Shown piece after piece: positions 7,206 to 13,280 of a stretch of 15,558 nt of DNA; position 1 is the first letter of the stretch, and every line of letters begins with the position of its first letter. Under the pieces are notes generated by a model. It searched no databases. It was given only the letters and a program-made list of their open reading frames with translations, and was not told the origin of the DNA. The position numbers and the translations under genes were made by a program. The stretch spans positions 1 to 15,558 of the forward strand of contig CAYYAQ010000123.1 of NCBI GenBank assembly GCA_964469555.1, written 5' to 3'. Source of the stretch: CAYYAQ01 sp964469555. Its GTDB lineage: Bacteria > Planctomycetota > UBA1135 > UBA2386.

Positions 7206-7958
7206 GTGGCAGTCAAGAAGTCGACAAAGAAGAAGAAGGCGCGGACAAAGAAAGCGAAGGCACCGCCGGATATTCGCGCCCACCTCGCGCCGACGCCGGC
7301 GAACCTCGAAGCCACGATCGAAGCGATCAAGGCGTCGCTCGTCGCGCTGACCGTTCCCCCCGAGCCGACGCCCGGGGACCTCGTCGAAGCGATGCTCCAC
7401 ATCACGTTCGGTGAAGGCATCGCCTGTGGCATCGGGCAGGAGTGCGTGCGTCGGATCGAGCAGGAGTTCGTCGATCTCAACGAGTTCAGACTGACCGAGG
7501 GTTTCGAGATCGAACGATTGCTCCGGGACCTCGAGATCCCGCGGCTGTTCGAGCGCTCGGTTCGCGCGCGTGAGTCGATCGCGGAGGTCTACAACGATCA
7601 GAACGCCGTCACGCTCGAGTTCCTGCGCGAGGCTTCGGTCACCGACCGCAACATGTTCTTCCAGCGGATGCCGGTCCTGAAGACGCCGGCAACCCACTTC
7701 ATCGTCTCGATCATGACGTTCGAGGAGATCCTCTTCTCCGACCGCTCCACGCTCCGATTGCAGCAACGCCTGGGCCTCGACCCGAAGGACAAGGGCGTGA
7801 ACGAGTTCTTTGGCGAGCTCAAGCAGCTGATCGCACCCTACGGACACCTCCCGCTGGCCGTCGGTCCCGCGTCCACCGACGGCAACCCCCTGATCGATCC
7901 CCCGCTCTCCGCCGCCAGCCTCACCATGCGCTTGGCTCCGGCACCCAAGGGCAAGTAA
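7206..7958 (+). CDS. Degenerate HhH-GPD (endonuclease III-like) protein
   Basis: A 250-residue protein with a Lys-rich N-terminus (residues 4-18). The body resembles the endonuclease III/HhH-GPD glycosylase fold. EFVDLNEFRLTEGFEIERLL (88-107) matches the FVDWNEVRVS..EI segment of that family, and SDRSTLRLQQRLGLDPKD (178-195) matches the ...VDTHV.R...RLGLVP... segment, keeping the catalytic-position Asp as Asp179. The helix-hairpin-helix LPGVG.KTA is reduced to RMPVLKTPATHFI (154-166), where Lys159 could be the glycosylase lysine. The C-terminal four-cysteine iron-sulfur cluster is absent. It may therefore be a DNA-binding or diverged repair protein rather than an active lyase. The GTG start at 7206 gives MAVKKSTKKK and has no ribosome binding site. 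maf begins 10 bases after its stop. Confidence 0.7.
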   Translation: MAVKKSTKKKKARTKKAKAPPDIRAHLAPTPANLEATIEAIKASLVALTVPPEPTPGDLVEAMLHITFGEGIACGIGQECVRRIEQEFVDLNEFRLTEGFEIERLLRDLEIPRLFERSVRARESIAEVYNDQNAVTLEFLREASVTDRNMFFQRMPVLKTPATHFIVSIMTFEEILFSDRSTLRLQQRLGLDPKDKGVNEFFGELKQLIAPYGHLPLAVGPASTDGNPLIDPPLSAASLTMRLAPAPKGK

Positions 7959-7968
7959 CCTCCCGCGC

Positions 7969-8541
7969 ATGCGCGGAGTGCTGTACCTGGCATCCACCTC
8001 GCCGCGGCGATGGGAACTCCTCGACCGGGCGGGGATCGAGTTTCGGCTCCACCCCCCGGGGCCGGAGTGCGAGGGCTCGGGCGAGCCGCGAGAGCGGGCA
8101 CAGATGCGCGCGCGATCGAAGGCGAGGGAGGCCGAGCGACCACCCGCGCCCGGTCGCGTTCTCGGCGTCGACACGGTGGTCGTCGTGGCGGAGGAGTCAG
8201 GGCTGACGGAACTCGGCAAACCCGCCGACCGTCAATCTGCGACCGCGATGCTGCGCCGGTTGTCCGGTCGCGACCACGACGTCGTGACCGCGCACTGTCT
8301 GTTCGATCCGGACACTGGGACCCACGTGGAGGAATGCGTGTCCTCGCGGGTGCGGTGCGCGGACTTGACCCAAGAGCAGATCGAGCTCTATCTCGACTCC
8401 GATGACTGGACCGACAAAGCGGGGGGCTACGGCATCCAGTCGGAGGCCTCTCGATTCATGGAGTTGATCGAAGGTGATCTCGACACGGTGATCGGCTTGA
8501 ACATCGCCACGGTCTTGCGCCTCCTCGCGAGGGATTCGTGA
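7969..8541 (+). CDS. maf: Maf-family nucleoside triphosphate pyrophosphatase
   Basis: Maf proteins hydrolyse non-canonical or excess nucleoside triphosphates to monophosphates and pyrophosphate. The 190-residue length is typical. Motifs in order are LASTSPRRWELL (7-18), the KA dipeptide at 51-52, VLGVDTVVV (64-72) with catalytic Asp68, LGKPADRQSATAMLRRLSGR (82-101) and DKAGGYGIQ (149-157). The DKAGGYGIQ motif points to the YhdE-like dTTP/UTP branch rather than the YceF-like m7GTP branch. The usual VDE acidic motif near residue 32 is altered to PECEG. The ATG at 7969 follows the previous stop by 10 bases, and its TGA overlaps the next GTG start by 4 bases (GTGA). Confidence 0.92.
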   Translation: MRGVLYLASTSPRRWELLDRAGIEFRLHPPGPECEGSGEPRERAQMRARSKAREAERPPAPGRVLGVDTVVVVAEESGLTELGKPADRQSATAMLRRLSGRDHDVVTAHCLFDPDTGTHVEECVSSRVRCADLTQEQIELYLDSDDWTDKAGGYGIQSEASRFMELIEGDLDTVIGLNIATVLRLLARDS

Positions 8542-9053
8542 AGGTCAGCACCCAGATCGGGGTCGGTCTGCTGGTCGCCGGGATCCTGGTCGCGGTGCTC
8601 CAGTGGTATGTCGCGGTCGTTGCGGAGGAGGATGAGGCCACGGTCCTCCCGGCGTCAAATGTCGATCGCGTGCAGCCTGCGGACCACGGCGCGGAGGGTC
8701 GCGACCTGCTGGAGGATCTCCGCGGCGAGGCTCGCGGCTTTCACCTGGCCACGAATCGGGAGGCCCTGCCGGCGGGGTGCGCCCCAGTCGTCTCGGTGCT
8801 CGTCGGGGGGACGATCGTCGTCTCGGTCGCCCCTCCCTTGGTCATGCGACCGGGTCCGTTGGTCTGGGACCGGGTCGGCATTCTCCTGCCCCAGGCGCGG
8901 ATCTCGGATCTGTCCGCCTCCGAGCGATCGAGCCTGATCGCGATCTGGTCGAGGCTTCGGGGTGGTGGAGTCCTCGCCGCGGACCGGATCCACGTGCACG
9001 GCTGCCACTTCCAGCCGGGCGAACTCGAGGTTCTCCTGCGGTGGCTGCGGTAG
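8538..9053 (+). CDS. Small membrane-anchored protein of unknown function
   Basis: A 171-residue protein starting at GTG 8538, which overlaps the maf stop (GTGA) and implies translational coupling. Residues 7-29 (IGVGLLVAGILVAVLQWYVAVVA) form one membrane helix or uncleaved signal anchor. The rest, about 140 residues, is probably outside the cytoplasmic membrane. It includes a hydrophobic beta-like stretch (PVVSVLVGGTIVVSVAPPLV), a possible WSRLRGGGVLAADRI segment and two cysteines near the ends of the domain. I do not recognise the family. The start gives a positively charged cap (MKVSTQ) before the helix, which supports it. Its stop is 17 bases before a promoter, so it ends the murA/rpsP-side block. 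Confidence 0.75.
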   Translation: MKVSTQIGVGLLVAGILVAVLQWYVAVVAEEDEATVLPASNVDRVQPADHGAEGRDLLEDLRGEARGFHLATNREALPAGCAPVVSVLVGGTIVVSVAPPLVMRPGPLVWDRVGILLPQARISDLSASERSSLIAIWSRLRGGGVLAADRIHVHGCHFQPGELEVLLRWLR

Positions 9054-9070
9054 CTCTGACGACGACACCC

Positions 9071-9098
9071 TTGACCTGCGGGCCGAGATCTCTACATT
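9071..9098 (+). promoter_or_regulatory. sigma70-type promoter for rpmE-prfA
   Basis: TTGACC (9071-9076, 5 of 6 to TTGACA) and TACATT (9093-9098, 4 of 6 to TATAAT) are separated by 16 bases, with the -10 in a locally AT-richer patch. This is the best promoter match I see in the window, and it sits 42 bases upstream of the rpmE start. A leader of about 35 bases is expected. Confidence 0.6.
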
Positions 9099-9140
9099 TC
9101 CCGCCCCTCACGGGTCCCTCGAACCGGGGGGCTGAGACCC

Positions 9141-9377
9141 ATGAAAGCCGGAATCCACCCGAACTATCAAAACTGCCGCGTGCACTGCGCGTGTGGCAAC
9201 GACTTCCTGACGATGGCGACCAAGCCCGAGATCAAGGTCGAAATCTGTAGTGAGTGCCACCCGTTCTTCACGGGCGAGCAGCGCTACGTCGACACCGCCG
9301 GTCGCGTGGACAAGTTCCGCCGCCGGGTCGCGCTGCAGGCCGAAAAGGCCGCCGCTGCGGCGAAGAAGGAAGGTTAG
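9141..9377 (+). CDS. rpmE: 50S ribosomal protein bL31, zinc-binding form
   Basis: bL31 bridges the central protuberance of the large subunit and the head of the small subunit. The 78 residues carry the zinc-ribbon cysteines of the C+ type: Cys16 and Cys18 in HCACGN, Cys36 and Cys39 in EICSECHPFFTG. The opening MKAGIHPNYQNC and the segment HPFFTGEQRYVDTAGRVDKF are characteristic. The C-terminus ends in an Ala/Lys-rich tail. The ATG at 9141 has a run of G's about 10 bases upstream (GGGGGCTGAGACCC) as a weak binding site. rpmE directly followed by prfA is a common bacterial arrangement. Confidence 0.96.
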   Translation: MKAGIHPNYQNCRVHCACGNDFLTMATKPEIKVEICSECHPFFTGEQRYVDTAGRVDKFRRRVALQAEKAAAAAKKEG

Positions 9378-9393
9378 CTACCAGCCGTTCTGG

Positions 9394-9409
9394 CCGACCG
9401 ATTGGTCGG
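9394..9409 (+). promoter_or_regulatory. Stem-loop in the rpmE-prfA gap
   Basis: CCGACC-gatt-GGTCGG is a perfect 6-bp stem with a tetraloop, 16 bases after the rpmE stop. A second, weaker dyad (GGCC...GGCC) and an alternative GACCG...CGGTC pairing follow. There is no T-run, so it is not a standard intrinsic terminator. It may be an mRNA processing or stability element that lowers prfA output relative to rpmE. The rest of the 111-base gap shows nothing else. Confidence 0.4.
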
Positions 9410-9488
9410 ATGGCCGGTCGAGAGGCCGGGCGATTTCCGTTCGCGGAGTCAACCTCAGGGCGCGGCACACGTTGGGCCCGATCGTCCC

Positions 9489-10565
9489 ATGACCGAGTAC
9501 CTGCGCCCGCGCATCGCTGCCAAGCTCGACGGCATGTCCGCTCGCCTCGCCGAGTTGATCGCCAAGGCGAGCAATCCGGAGATGCTCCGGGGTGATGAGA
9601 CGTTCGCGTCCATCCAGAAAGAGATGGGCCTGTTGCAACTTACGGTCGATCGGTACGAAGAGTTCCGACGCATCGTCCAGCAGATCAACGACACCCGGGA
9701 TCTGCTCGATGACCCGGAACTCGGCGAGATGGCGCGCGAGGAGATTCCCGAACTCGAAACCAACGCGAGGTCGTTGGTGTCGCAGATCATCGACGGACTC
9801 CTCTCGAAGGCGAGCCAGGGTGACCGGAACGCGATCGTCGAGATCCGCGCGGGGACCGGCGGTGACGAGGCGGCGCTGTTCGCCGGGGACCTGATGCAGA
9901 TGTACGTACACTTCGCCGAGAAGCGTGGCTGGAAGGTCGAACTCCTCGACGAGTCGCCGTCCGAGAAGGGCGGGTTCAAGGAAGTGGTCTTCGTCTTGAG
10001 CGGCCTCGACGTGTTCAAGTTCATGCGCTTCGAGAGCGGCGGGCATCGCGTGCAGCGCGTGCCGGCGACCGAGTCCCAGGGACGCGTCCACACGTCGGCG
10101 GCGACGGTCGCGGTTCTCGCTGAAGCCGAGGACGTGGACATCCAGATCCAGGAGAGCGACCTTCGCATCGACACGTATCGTGCGAGTGGGGCTGGTGGTC
10201 AGCACGTCAACAAGACCGACTCCGCGGTGCGGATCACGCATGAGCCGACCGGCACCGTGGTGCAATGCCAGAGCGAACGGAGCCAGCACAAGAACAAGTC
10301 GAGGGCGATGAAGGCCCTGAAGGCCAAGCTCTACGACTTCGAACGTGAGAAGGTCGAGGGTGACCGCTCCCAGCTGCGCAAGGACATGGTCGGCAGCGGG
10401 GATCGGAGCGCCCGCATCCGCACGTACAACTTTCCACAGAACCGCCTTACCGATCATCGCATCGGACAGAACTTCTCTCTGGAACAGGTGGTCGAGGGTA
10501 AGCTCGGCCCGGTCTTCGAGGCCCTGCTCACCGCCGACCGAGAGCAACGAATCGAAGAGCTCTGA
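9489..10565 (+). CDS. prfA: Peptide chain release factor 1 (RF1)
   Basis: RF1 reads UAA and UAG stop codons in the ribosomal A site and triggers hydrolysis of peptidyl-tRNA. The 358-residue length is typical (about 360). The codon-recognition motif is PAT (192-194, in RVPATESQGRVHTSAATVAV), which marks RF1 rather than RF2 (SPF). The catalytic GGQ is at 236-238 in SGAGGQHVNKTDSAVRITH. IRAGTGGDEAALFAGDL (119-135) is the conserved domain 2 entry. I chose ATG 9489 because the protein then opens MTEYLRPRIAAKLDGM, as in other RF1s. An in-frame start at 9402 would add 29 unrelated residues that overlap the stem-loop region. No ribosome binding site is evident. Its modifying enzyme PrmC is encoded two genes downstream. 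Confidence 0.97.
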   Translation: MTEYLRPRIAAKLDGMSARLAELIAKASNPEMLRGDETFASIQKEMGLLQLTVDRYEEFRRIVQQINDTRDLLDDPELGEMAREEIPELETNARSLVSQIIDGLLSKASQGDRNAIVEIRAGTGGDEAALFAGDLMQMYVHFAEKRGWKVELLDESPSEKGGFKEVVFVLSGLDVFKFMRFESGGHRVQRVPATESQGRVHTSAATVAVLAEAEDVDIQIQESDLRIDTYRASGAGGQHVNKTDSAVRITHEPTGTVVQCQSERSQHKNKSRAMKALKAKLYDFEREKVEGDRSQLRKDMVGSGDRSARIRTYNFPQNRLTDHRIGQNFSLEQVVEGKLGPVFEALLTADREQRIEEL

Positions 10566-10636
10566 TGCTGCCCTCCCCCGCCTCCTCGCACGAACATTCC
10601 CCCCCTGAAATCCCCTCAAGACCCTTAGGAGAACAC

Positions 10637-11350
10637 ATGAGCAACACCGGTGACGTCCCGGAACTGGAACCCCTCGAAGAAGTCGCCGCACCGGTAGCCG
10701 CCGCGCCTGCGGGCGTGGTGGCCGAGACACCCGTCACGATGGGTGGGCTCCCTGCACCGTTCTTCGGGAAGCGTGCCCAGAAGGAGTACTATCGATTCTT
10801 CTTCGCCGGGTTCGTGCTGTTCATGGGTTGCCTCATGCCGTGGGGACCCGAGTGGGAGATGGCGGGCTGGCAGACGTTGAAGGGGGGGTGCTTCACGATC
10901 ATCGCGCTCGGCATCATGTGGAGCTCGTGGGTCGCGATCGCCCACGGCAAGTTCGACCTCGGCACGATGCGTTGGCTCGTGCTCGCGACGATACCGCTGG
11001 TCTCGTCGGTGTTCTTCGTGCTCGGCGTGTTCGAATCGTCTGCGGTGCTGGCCTACATCCAGGCGCAGAAAGCGATCCAGGCGTCGGCGGGTTTCATCGA
11101 TCCGATCCACATCGAGAGCTGGGGCGACTTCTTCCGCAACCTGAAAGGCGTGCGCACGCCGGCGTACGCGGACTCCCTCGGTGAGTTCTTGCGCTATTCG
11201 GGCCCCGGCCAGTACTTCGTCTTGTTCGGTTCGCTCATGGCGGAGTTGTTCCTGATCAGGGGCGTGTTCTCCGGCATCAAGACCGGCTCCGCGCAGAAGA
11301 AGGAGCAAGCTGCTGCCCGCGACGCCGCGAAGAAGAGCAAGCGCCGCTGA
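10637..11350 (+). CDS. Four-helix membrane protein of unknown function
   Basis: A 237-residue protein. Residues 1-45 are an acidic, Ala/Pro-rich cytoplasmic-type tail. Four hydrophobic segments follow: about 52-69 (YRFFFAGFVLFMGCLMPW), 80-102, 111-138 and 190-212. A polar loop of about 50 residues lies between helices 3 and 4, and the C-terminus is very basic (KKSKRR end). I do not recognise the family. The start is ATG 10637, set by a strong AGGAG at 10627-10631 with 5-base spacing. An in-frame ATG at 10565 overlapping the prfA stop lacks such a site and would add 24 proline-rich residues. It lies between prfA and prmC, and its stop appears to overlap the prmC start, so it is likely cotranscribed with both. 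Nothing in it suggests a role in translation. Confidence 0.82.
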   Translation: MSNTGDVPELEPLEEVAAPVAAAPAGVVAETPVTMGGLPAPFFGKRAQKEYYRFFFAGFVLFMGCLMPWGPEWEMAGWQTLKGGCFTIIALGIMWSSWVAIAHGKFDLGTMRWLVLATIPLVSSVFFVLGVFESSAVLAYIQAQKAIQASAGFIDPIHIESWGDFFRNLKGVRTPAYADSLGEFLRYSGPGQYFVLFGSLMAELFLIRGVFSGIKTGSAQKKEQAAARDAAKKSKRR

Positions 11351-12216
11351 GTGATCCGTCCACAAACACGGTCGTCGGCGTCCTCAAGGCTGCGACGACC
11401 TACCTGGAAGAGCGGGGCGTGGAAGCGCCCCGCCTTTCGATGGAGTGGATGTTGGCGTGTGTCCTCGGGCTCAGTCGGCTCGAGGTCTACCTCGCCCACG
11501 ACCGACCGGTCTCCGAGAGCGAGAAGGAAGACCTGCGGGCGATGGTCGCGCGTCGCGGCAAGGGGGAGCCCCTCGCGTACATCCTCGGCGATCAGGAGTT
11601 CTGCGGTCTCGAGTTCAAGGTGACCAGGGATGTGCTCATCCCGCGACCCGAGACCGAGCACCTCGTCTCGTGCCTTCGCGAGCAGGCGCCGCAGTCGTCC
11701 CGGGGCGTCGATCTCGGCACCGGAAGTGGGGCGATCGCGGTCGCCCTCTGCCACGCTCGCCCAGACCTGACGATGATCGCGACGGACGCGAGTGGTGCGG
11801 CCCTCGAAGTCGCCCGGGACAACGCCGAGCGGCTAGGCGTGGCGGATCGCGTTGAGTTTCGCGAGGGTAGTTGGTGGGCGCCGCTCGCGGACGAGCCGCT
11901 CTTGGACTTTGCCGTCAGCAATCCACCCTATGTCGATCCTGAACGAAGCGAGCTCCTGGCCGACGACGTGCGGGAATTCGAGCCCGAATCCGCGCTCATG
12001 ACACCAGCCGGAGACCCCGCCGCCGCCTACGCGGCGATCGTCGCGGGGATCGAGGGGCGGTTGAAGCCCGGCGCGCTCCTGTTCTTCGAGACTGGCGTCG
12101 GTGCAGACGACGCAGCGCTCGCCGTGCTCGAGCGGTCGGATCTCCTCACGGACGTCGCTCTGTCCGACGACGAAGCCGGCCTCCCGAGGTACTTGTTCGC
12201 TCGGGTTCGCAGCTAG
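11347..12216 (+). CDS. prmC: Release factor glutamine methyltransferase PrmC (HemK), probable CTG start
   Basis: PrmC methylates the Gln of the GGQ motif of RF1 and RF2 using S-adenosylmethionine. Motifs, numbered from CTG 11347 (289 residues): RRGKGEPLAYILGDQEF (69-85), VLIPRPETEHLV (96-107), the SAM-binding VDLGTGSGAIAVAL (121-134) and the catalytic NPPY (192-195, in VSNPPYVDPERSEL). The first ATG, GTG or TTG in frame is GTG 11419. That start would delete TVVGVLKAATTYLEERG, which matches the N-terminal helix present in PrmC proteins (T...L..A...L...G...PRLDAELLL). The only plausible initiation codon upstream of this helix is CTG 11347, overlapping the TGA of the preceding gene as CTGA. The start is therefore likely non-canonical. 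A frameshift from GTG 11351 is the alternative. The stop abuts the stop of the convergent PilZ gene. Confidence 0.9.
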   Translation: MSDPSTNTVVGVLKAATTYLEERGVEAPRLSMEWMLACVLGLSRLEVYLAHDRPVSESEKEDLRAMVARRGKGEPLAYILGDQEFCGLEFKVTRDVLIPRPETEHLVSCLREQAPQSSRGVDLGTGSGAIAVALCHARPDLTMIATDASGAALEVARDNAERLGVADRVEFREGSWWAPLADEPLLDFAVSNPPYVDPERSELLADDVREFEPESALMTPAGDPAAAYAAIVAGIEGRLKPGALLFFETGVGADDAALAVLERSDLLTDVALSDDEAGLPRYLFARVRS

Positions 12217-12570
12217 CTACGTCGCCTCGGACAACTGCTGTTCGACGAATCCCATCACCACCGCGCGCGTCTCGTTGGACATCTCGGTGAAGAAGACGCC
12301 GATTTCGTACGTGGGCGGATTGATGTCGCGGATCTTGTCGCAACGTACCACGACTCCCTGGACCCGAGCTGGCTCGGGCGCGCCGGGAAGATCCAGGTCG
12401 ATTCCTACGAGGGTCATCTCGGTGATCGCCTCACCGAACTGGCATCCCAGTCCGGATGTGGACAAATTGGTGAGTGTCGCGGGTTGGGCTTCACCCCGGG
12501 GTGACAACTGAATCGGAATGTTGACCGCGGCGCGTGGTGCGCGTCGTCTTTCCAAGTCCACCTTTGGCAT
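12217..12570 (-). CDS. PilZ-domain protein (putative c-di-GMP receptor)
   Basis: A single-domain protein of 117 residues. The c-di-GMP-binding signature of PilZ is visible: RxxxR at Arg9-Arg13 (ERRRAPRAAV), and N-x-S-x-x-G at 35-40 (NLSTSGLGCQ) at the expected distance. Beta-strand-like segments follow (GIDLDLPG, ARVQGVVVRC, YEIGVFFTEMS) and a C-terminal helix closes the domain. Both ligand motifs are intact, so binding of c-di-GMP is likely. The output is unknown because there is no partner domain. The ATG at 12570 has GGAG at 12577-12580 (read on the minus strand) with 6-base spacing. It is divergent from ssb and convergent with prmC: the two stop codons are adjacent as TAG|CTA with no gap. 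Confidence 0.88.
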   Translation of the reverse strand: MPKVDLERRRAPRAAVNIPIQLSPRGEAQPATLTNLSTSGLGCQFGEAITEMTLVGIDLDLPGAPEPARVQGVVVRCDKIRDINPPTYEIGVFFTEMSNETRAVVMGFVEQQLSEAT

Positions 12571-12597
12571 ACTTTGCTCCCTGTCGCATGGGCGAGT

Positions 12598-12629
12598 GGT
12601 GTTCTCTGCAGCAAGCTGAATGGAACACC
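12598..12629. repeat. 7-bp inverted repeat with 18-base spacer between pilZ and ssb
   Basis: GGTGTTC (12598-12604) and GAACACC (12623-12629) are perfect inverted copies. The half-sites are 25 bases apart centre to centre. They lie 28 bases upstream of the pilZ start and upstream of the candidate ssb promoter, so they could form an operator for a dimeric regulator or a hairpin in the pilZ leader. The inner sequence includes CTGCAG. Function is inferred from symmetry only. Confidence 0.35.
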
Positions 12630-12636
12630 TTGGATT

Positions 12637-12666
12637 TTGGCCGTCGAGATCGTGATCTCAGATACT
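12637..12666 (+). promoter_or_regulatory. Candidate ssb promoter containing a GAGATC-GT-GATCTC dyad
   Basis: TTGGCC (12637-12642) and GATACT (12661-12666) are spaced 18 bases and form a weak promoter candidate 83 bases upstream of ssb. The spacer holds a perfect 6-bp dyad, GAGATC-gt-GATCTC (12646-12659), placed where a repressor would block polymerase. A second possible pair, TTGGAT (12630) with TGATCT (12653), overlaps it. Confidence 0.35.
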
Positions 12667-12748
12667 CAAGTGTGATGATACAACGGTGGGGAGTCGTTGG
12701 CTACGATCTCCTGCTTCGAACGAGCCTCGGATAGGGACACAGACACCA

Positions 12749-13177
12749 ATGGCAAACTTCAACAAGGTCATTCTTCTCGGCAACCTTACCAGGGATGTCG
12801 AAGTTCGGTACACCCAGGGGGGGTTGGCCATCGCCAAGTTCGGCATGGCAATCAACCGCAAGGCCACTTCCAAGGATGGGGAGACCCGTGAGTCGACGTG
12901 CTTCGTCGATATGACGGCATTCGGCAAGCAGGCCGAAATCCTAGAGCAGTACGTGAGCAAGGGCAGCCCGCTGTTCATCGACGGTCGCCTCGAGTTCTCG
13001 ACCTGGGAAGCCAAGGACGGTGGCGGCAAACGCAGCAAGCTGGAAGTGATCATCGAGAACTTCCAGTTCCTCGGTGGTGGCCAGCAGAGCGGTGGTGGCG
13101 GAGGGCGCGCGAAGGGAGCTTCTTCCCGTGCGGACGCACCTTCGGAGAATGTCGATTACGACGACATTCCCTTCTGA
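12749..13177 (+). CDS. ssb: Single-stranded DNA-binding protein SSB
   Basis: SSB coats single-stranded DNA in replication, recombination and repair and recruits partners through its C-terminal tip. The 142 residues contain an OB fold at 1-110: NKVILLGNLTRDVEVRYTQG, then STCFVDMTAFGKQAEI and SPLFIDGRLEFSTWEAKDG. A short Gly-rich linker follows (109-120, with GGGGGR), and the acidic tip DYDDIPF closes the protein, matching the conserved DDIPF that binds partners. I chose ATG 12749 because the family opens MANFNKVILLGNL. A longer in-frame start at 12686 would add 21 unrelated residues and overlap the promoter region. AGGGA about 12 bases upstream is a weak, distant binding site. The linker is short compared with E. 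coli SSB (178 residues in total). Confidence 0.96.
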   Translation: MANFNKVILLGNLTRDVEVRYTQGGLAIAKFGMAINRKATSKDGETRESTCFVDMTAFGKQAEILEQYVSKGSPLFIDGRLEFSTWEAKDGGGKRSKLEVIIENFQFLGGGQQSGGGGGRAKGASSRADAPSENVDYDDIPF

Positions 13178-13247
13178 TAGCTAGGGCTCCGTTCGCCGTA
13201 CGGGTCGCCTCAAGTTGGGCTACAGCAGGGCCGAAAGGACTGCAGAG

Positions 13248-13268
13248 CGGCTTGGCTTGGCCAAGCCG
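13248..13268 (+). promoter_or_regulatory. Strong 8-bp hairpin between ssb and the coiled-coil gene
   Basis: CGGCTTGG (13248-13255) and CCAAGCCG (13261-13268) form a perfect stem with a 5-base loop (CTTGG). An alternative fold uses the palindrome GGCTTGGCCAAGCC. It lies 71 bases after the ssb stop and 12 bases before the next ATG. No T-run follows, so it is not a classical terminator. It may attenuate read-through from ssb or partly hide the start site of the next gene. Confidence 0.5.
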
Positions 13269-13280
13269 TGAGCGGTTCCC

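Noticed and set aside
6582..8219. 545-codon minus-strand open frame across rpsP, the HhH gene and maf
   Set aside because: It spans three real plus-strand genes, is rich in Arg, Asp and Leu in shadow style, and has no motif.
9394..9409. Stem-loop after rpmE as an intrinsic terminator
   Set aside because: No T-run follows, and prfA needs read-through because no promoter is evident in the gap.
9378..10730. 450-codon minus-strand open frame opposite prfA
   Set aside because: Shadow of prfA; no motif and no ribosome binding site.
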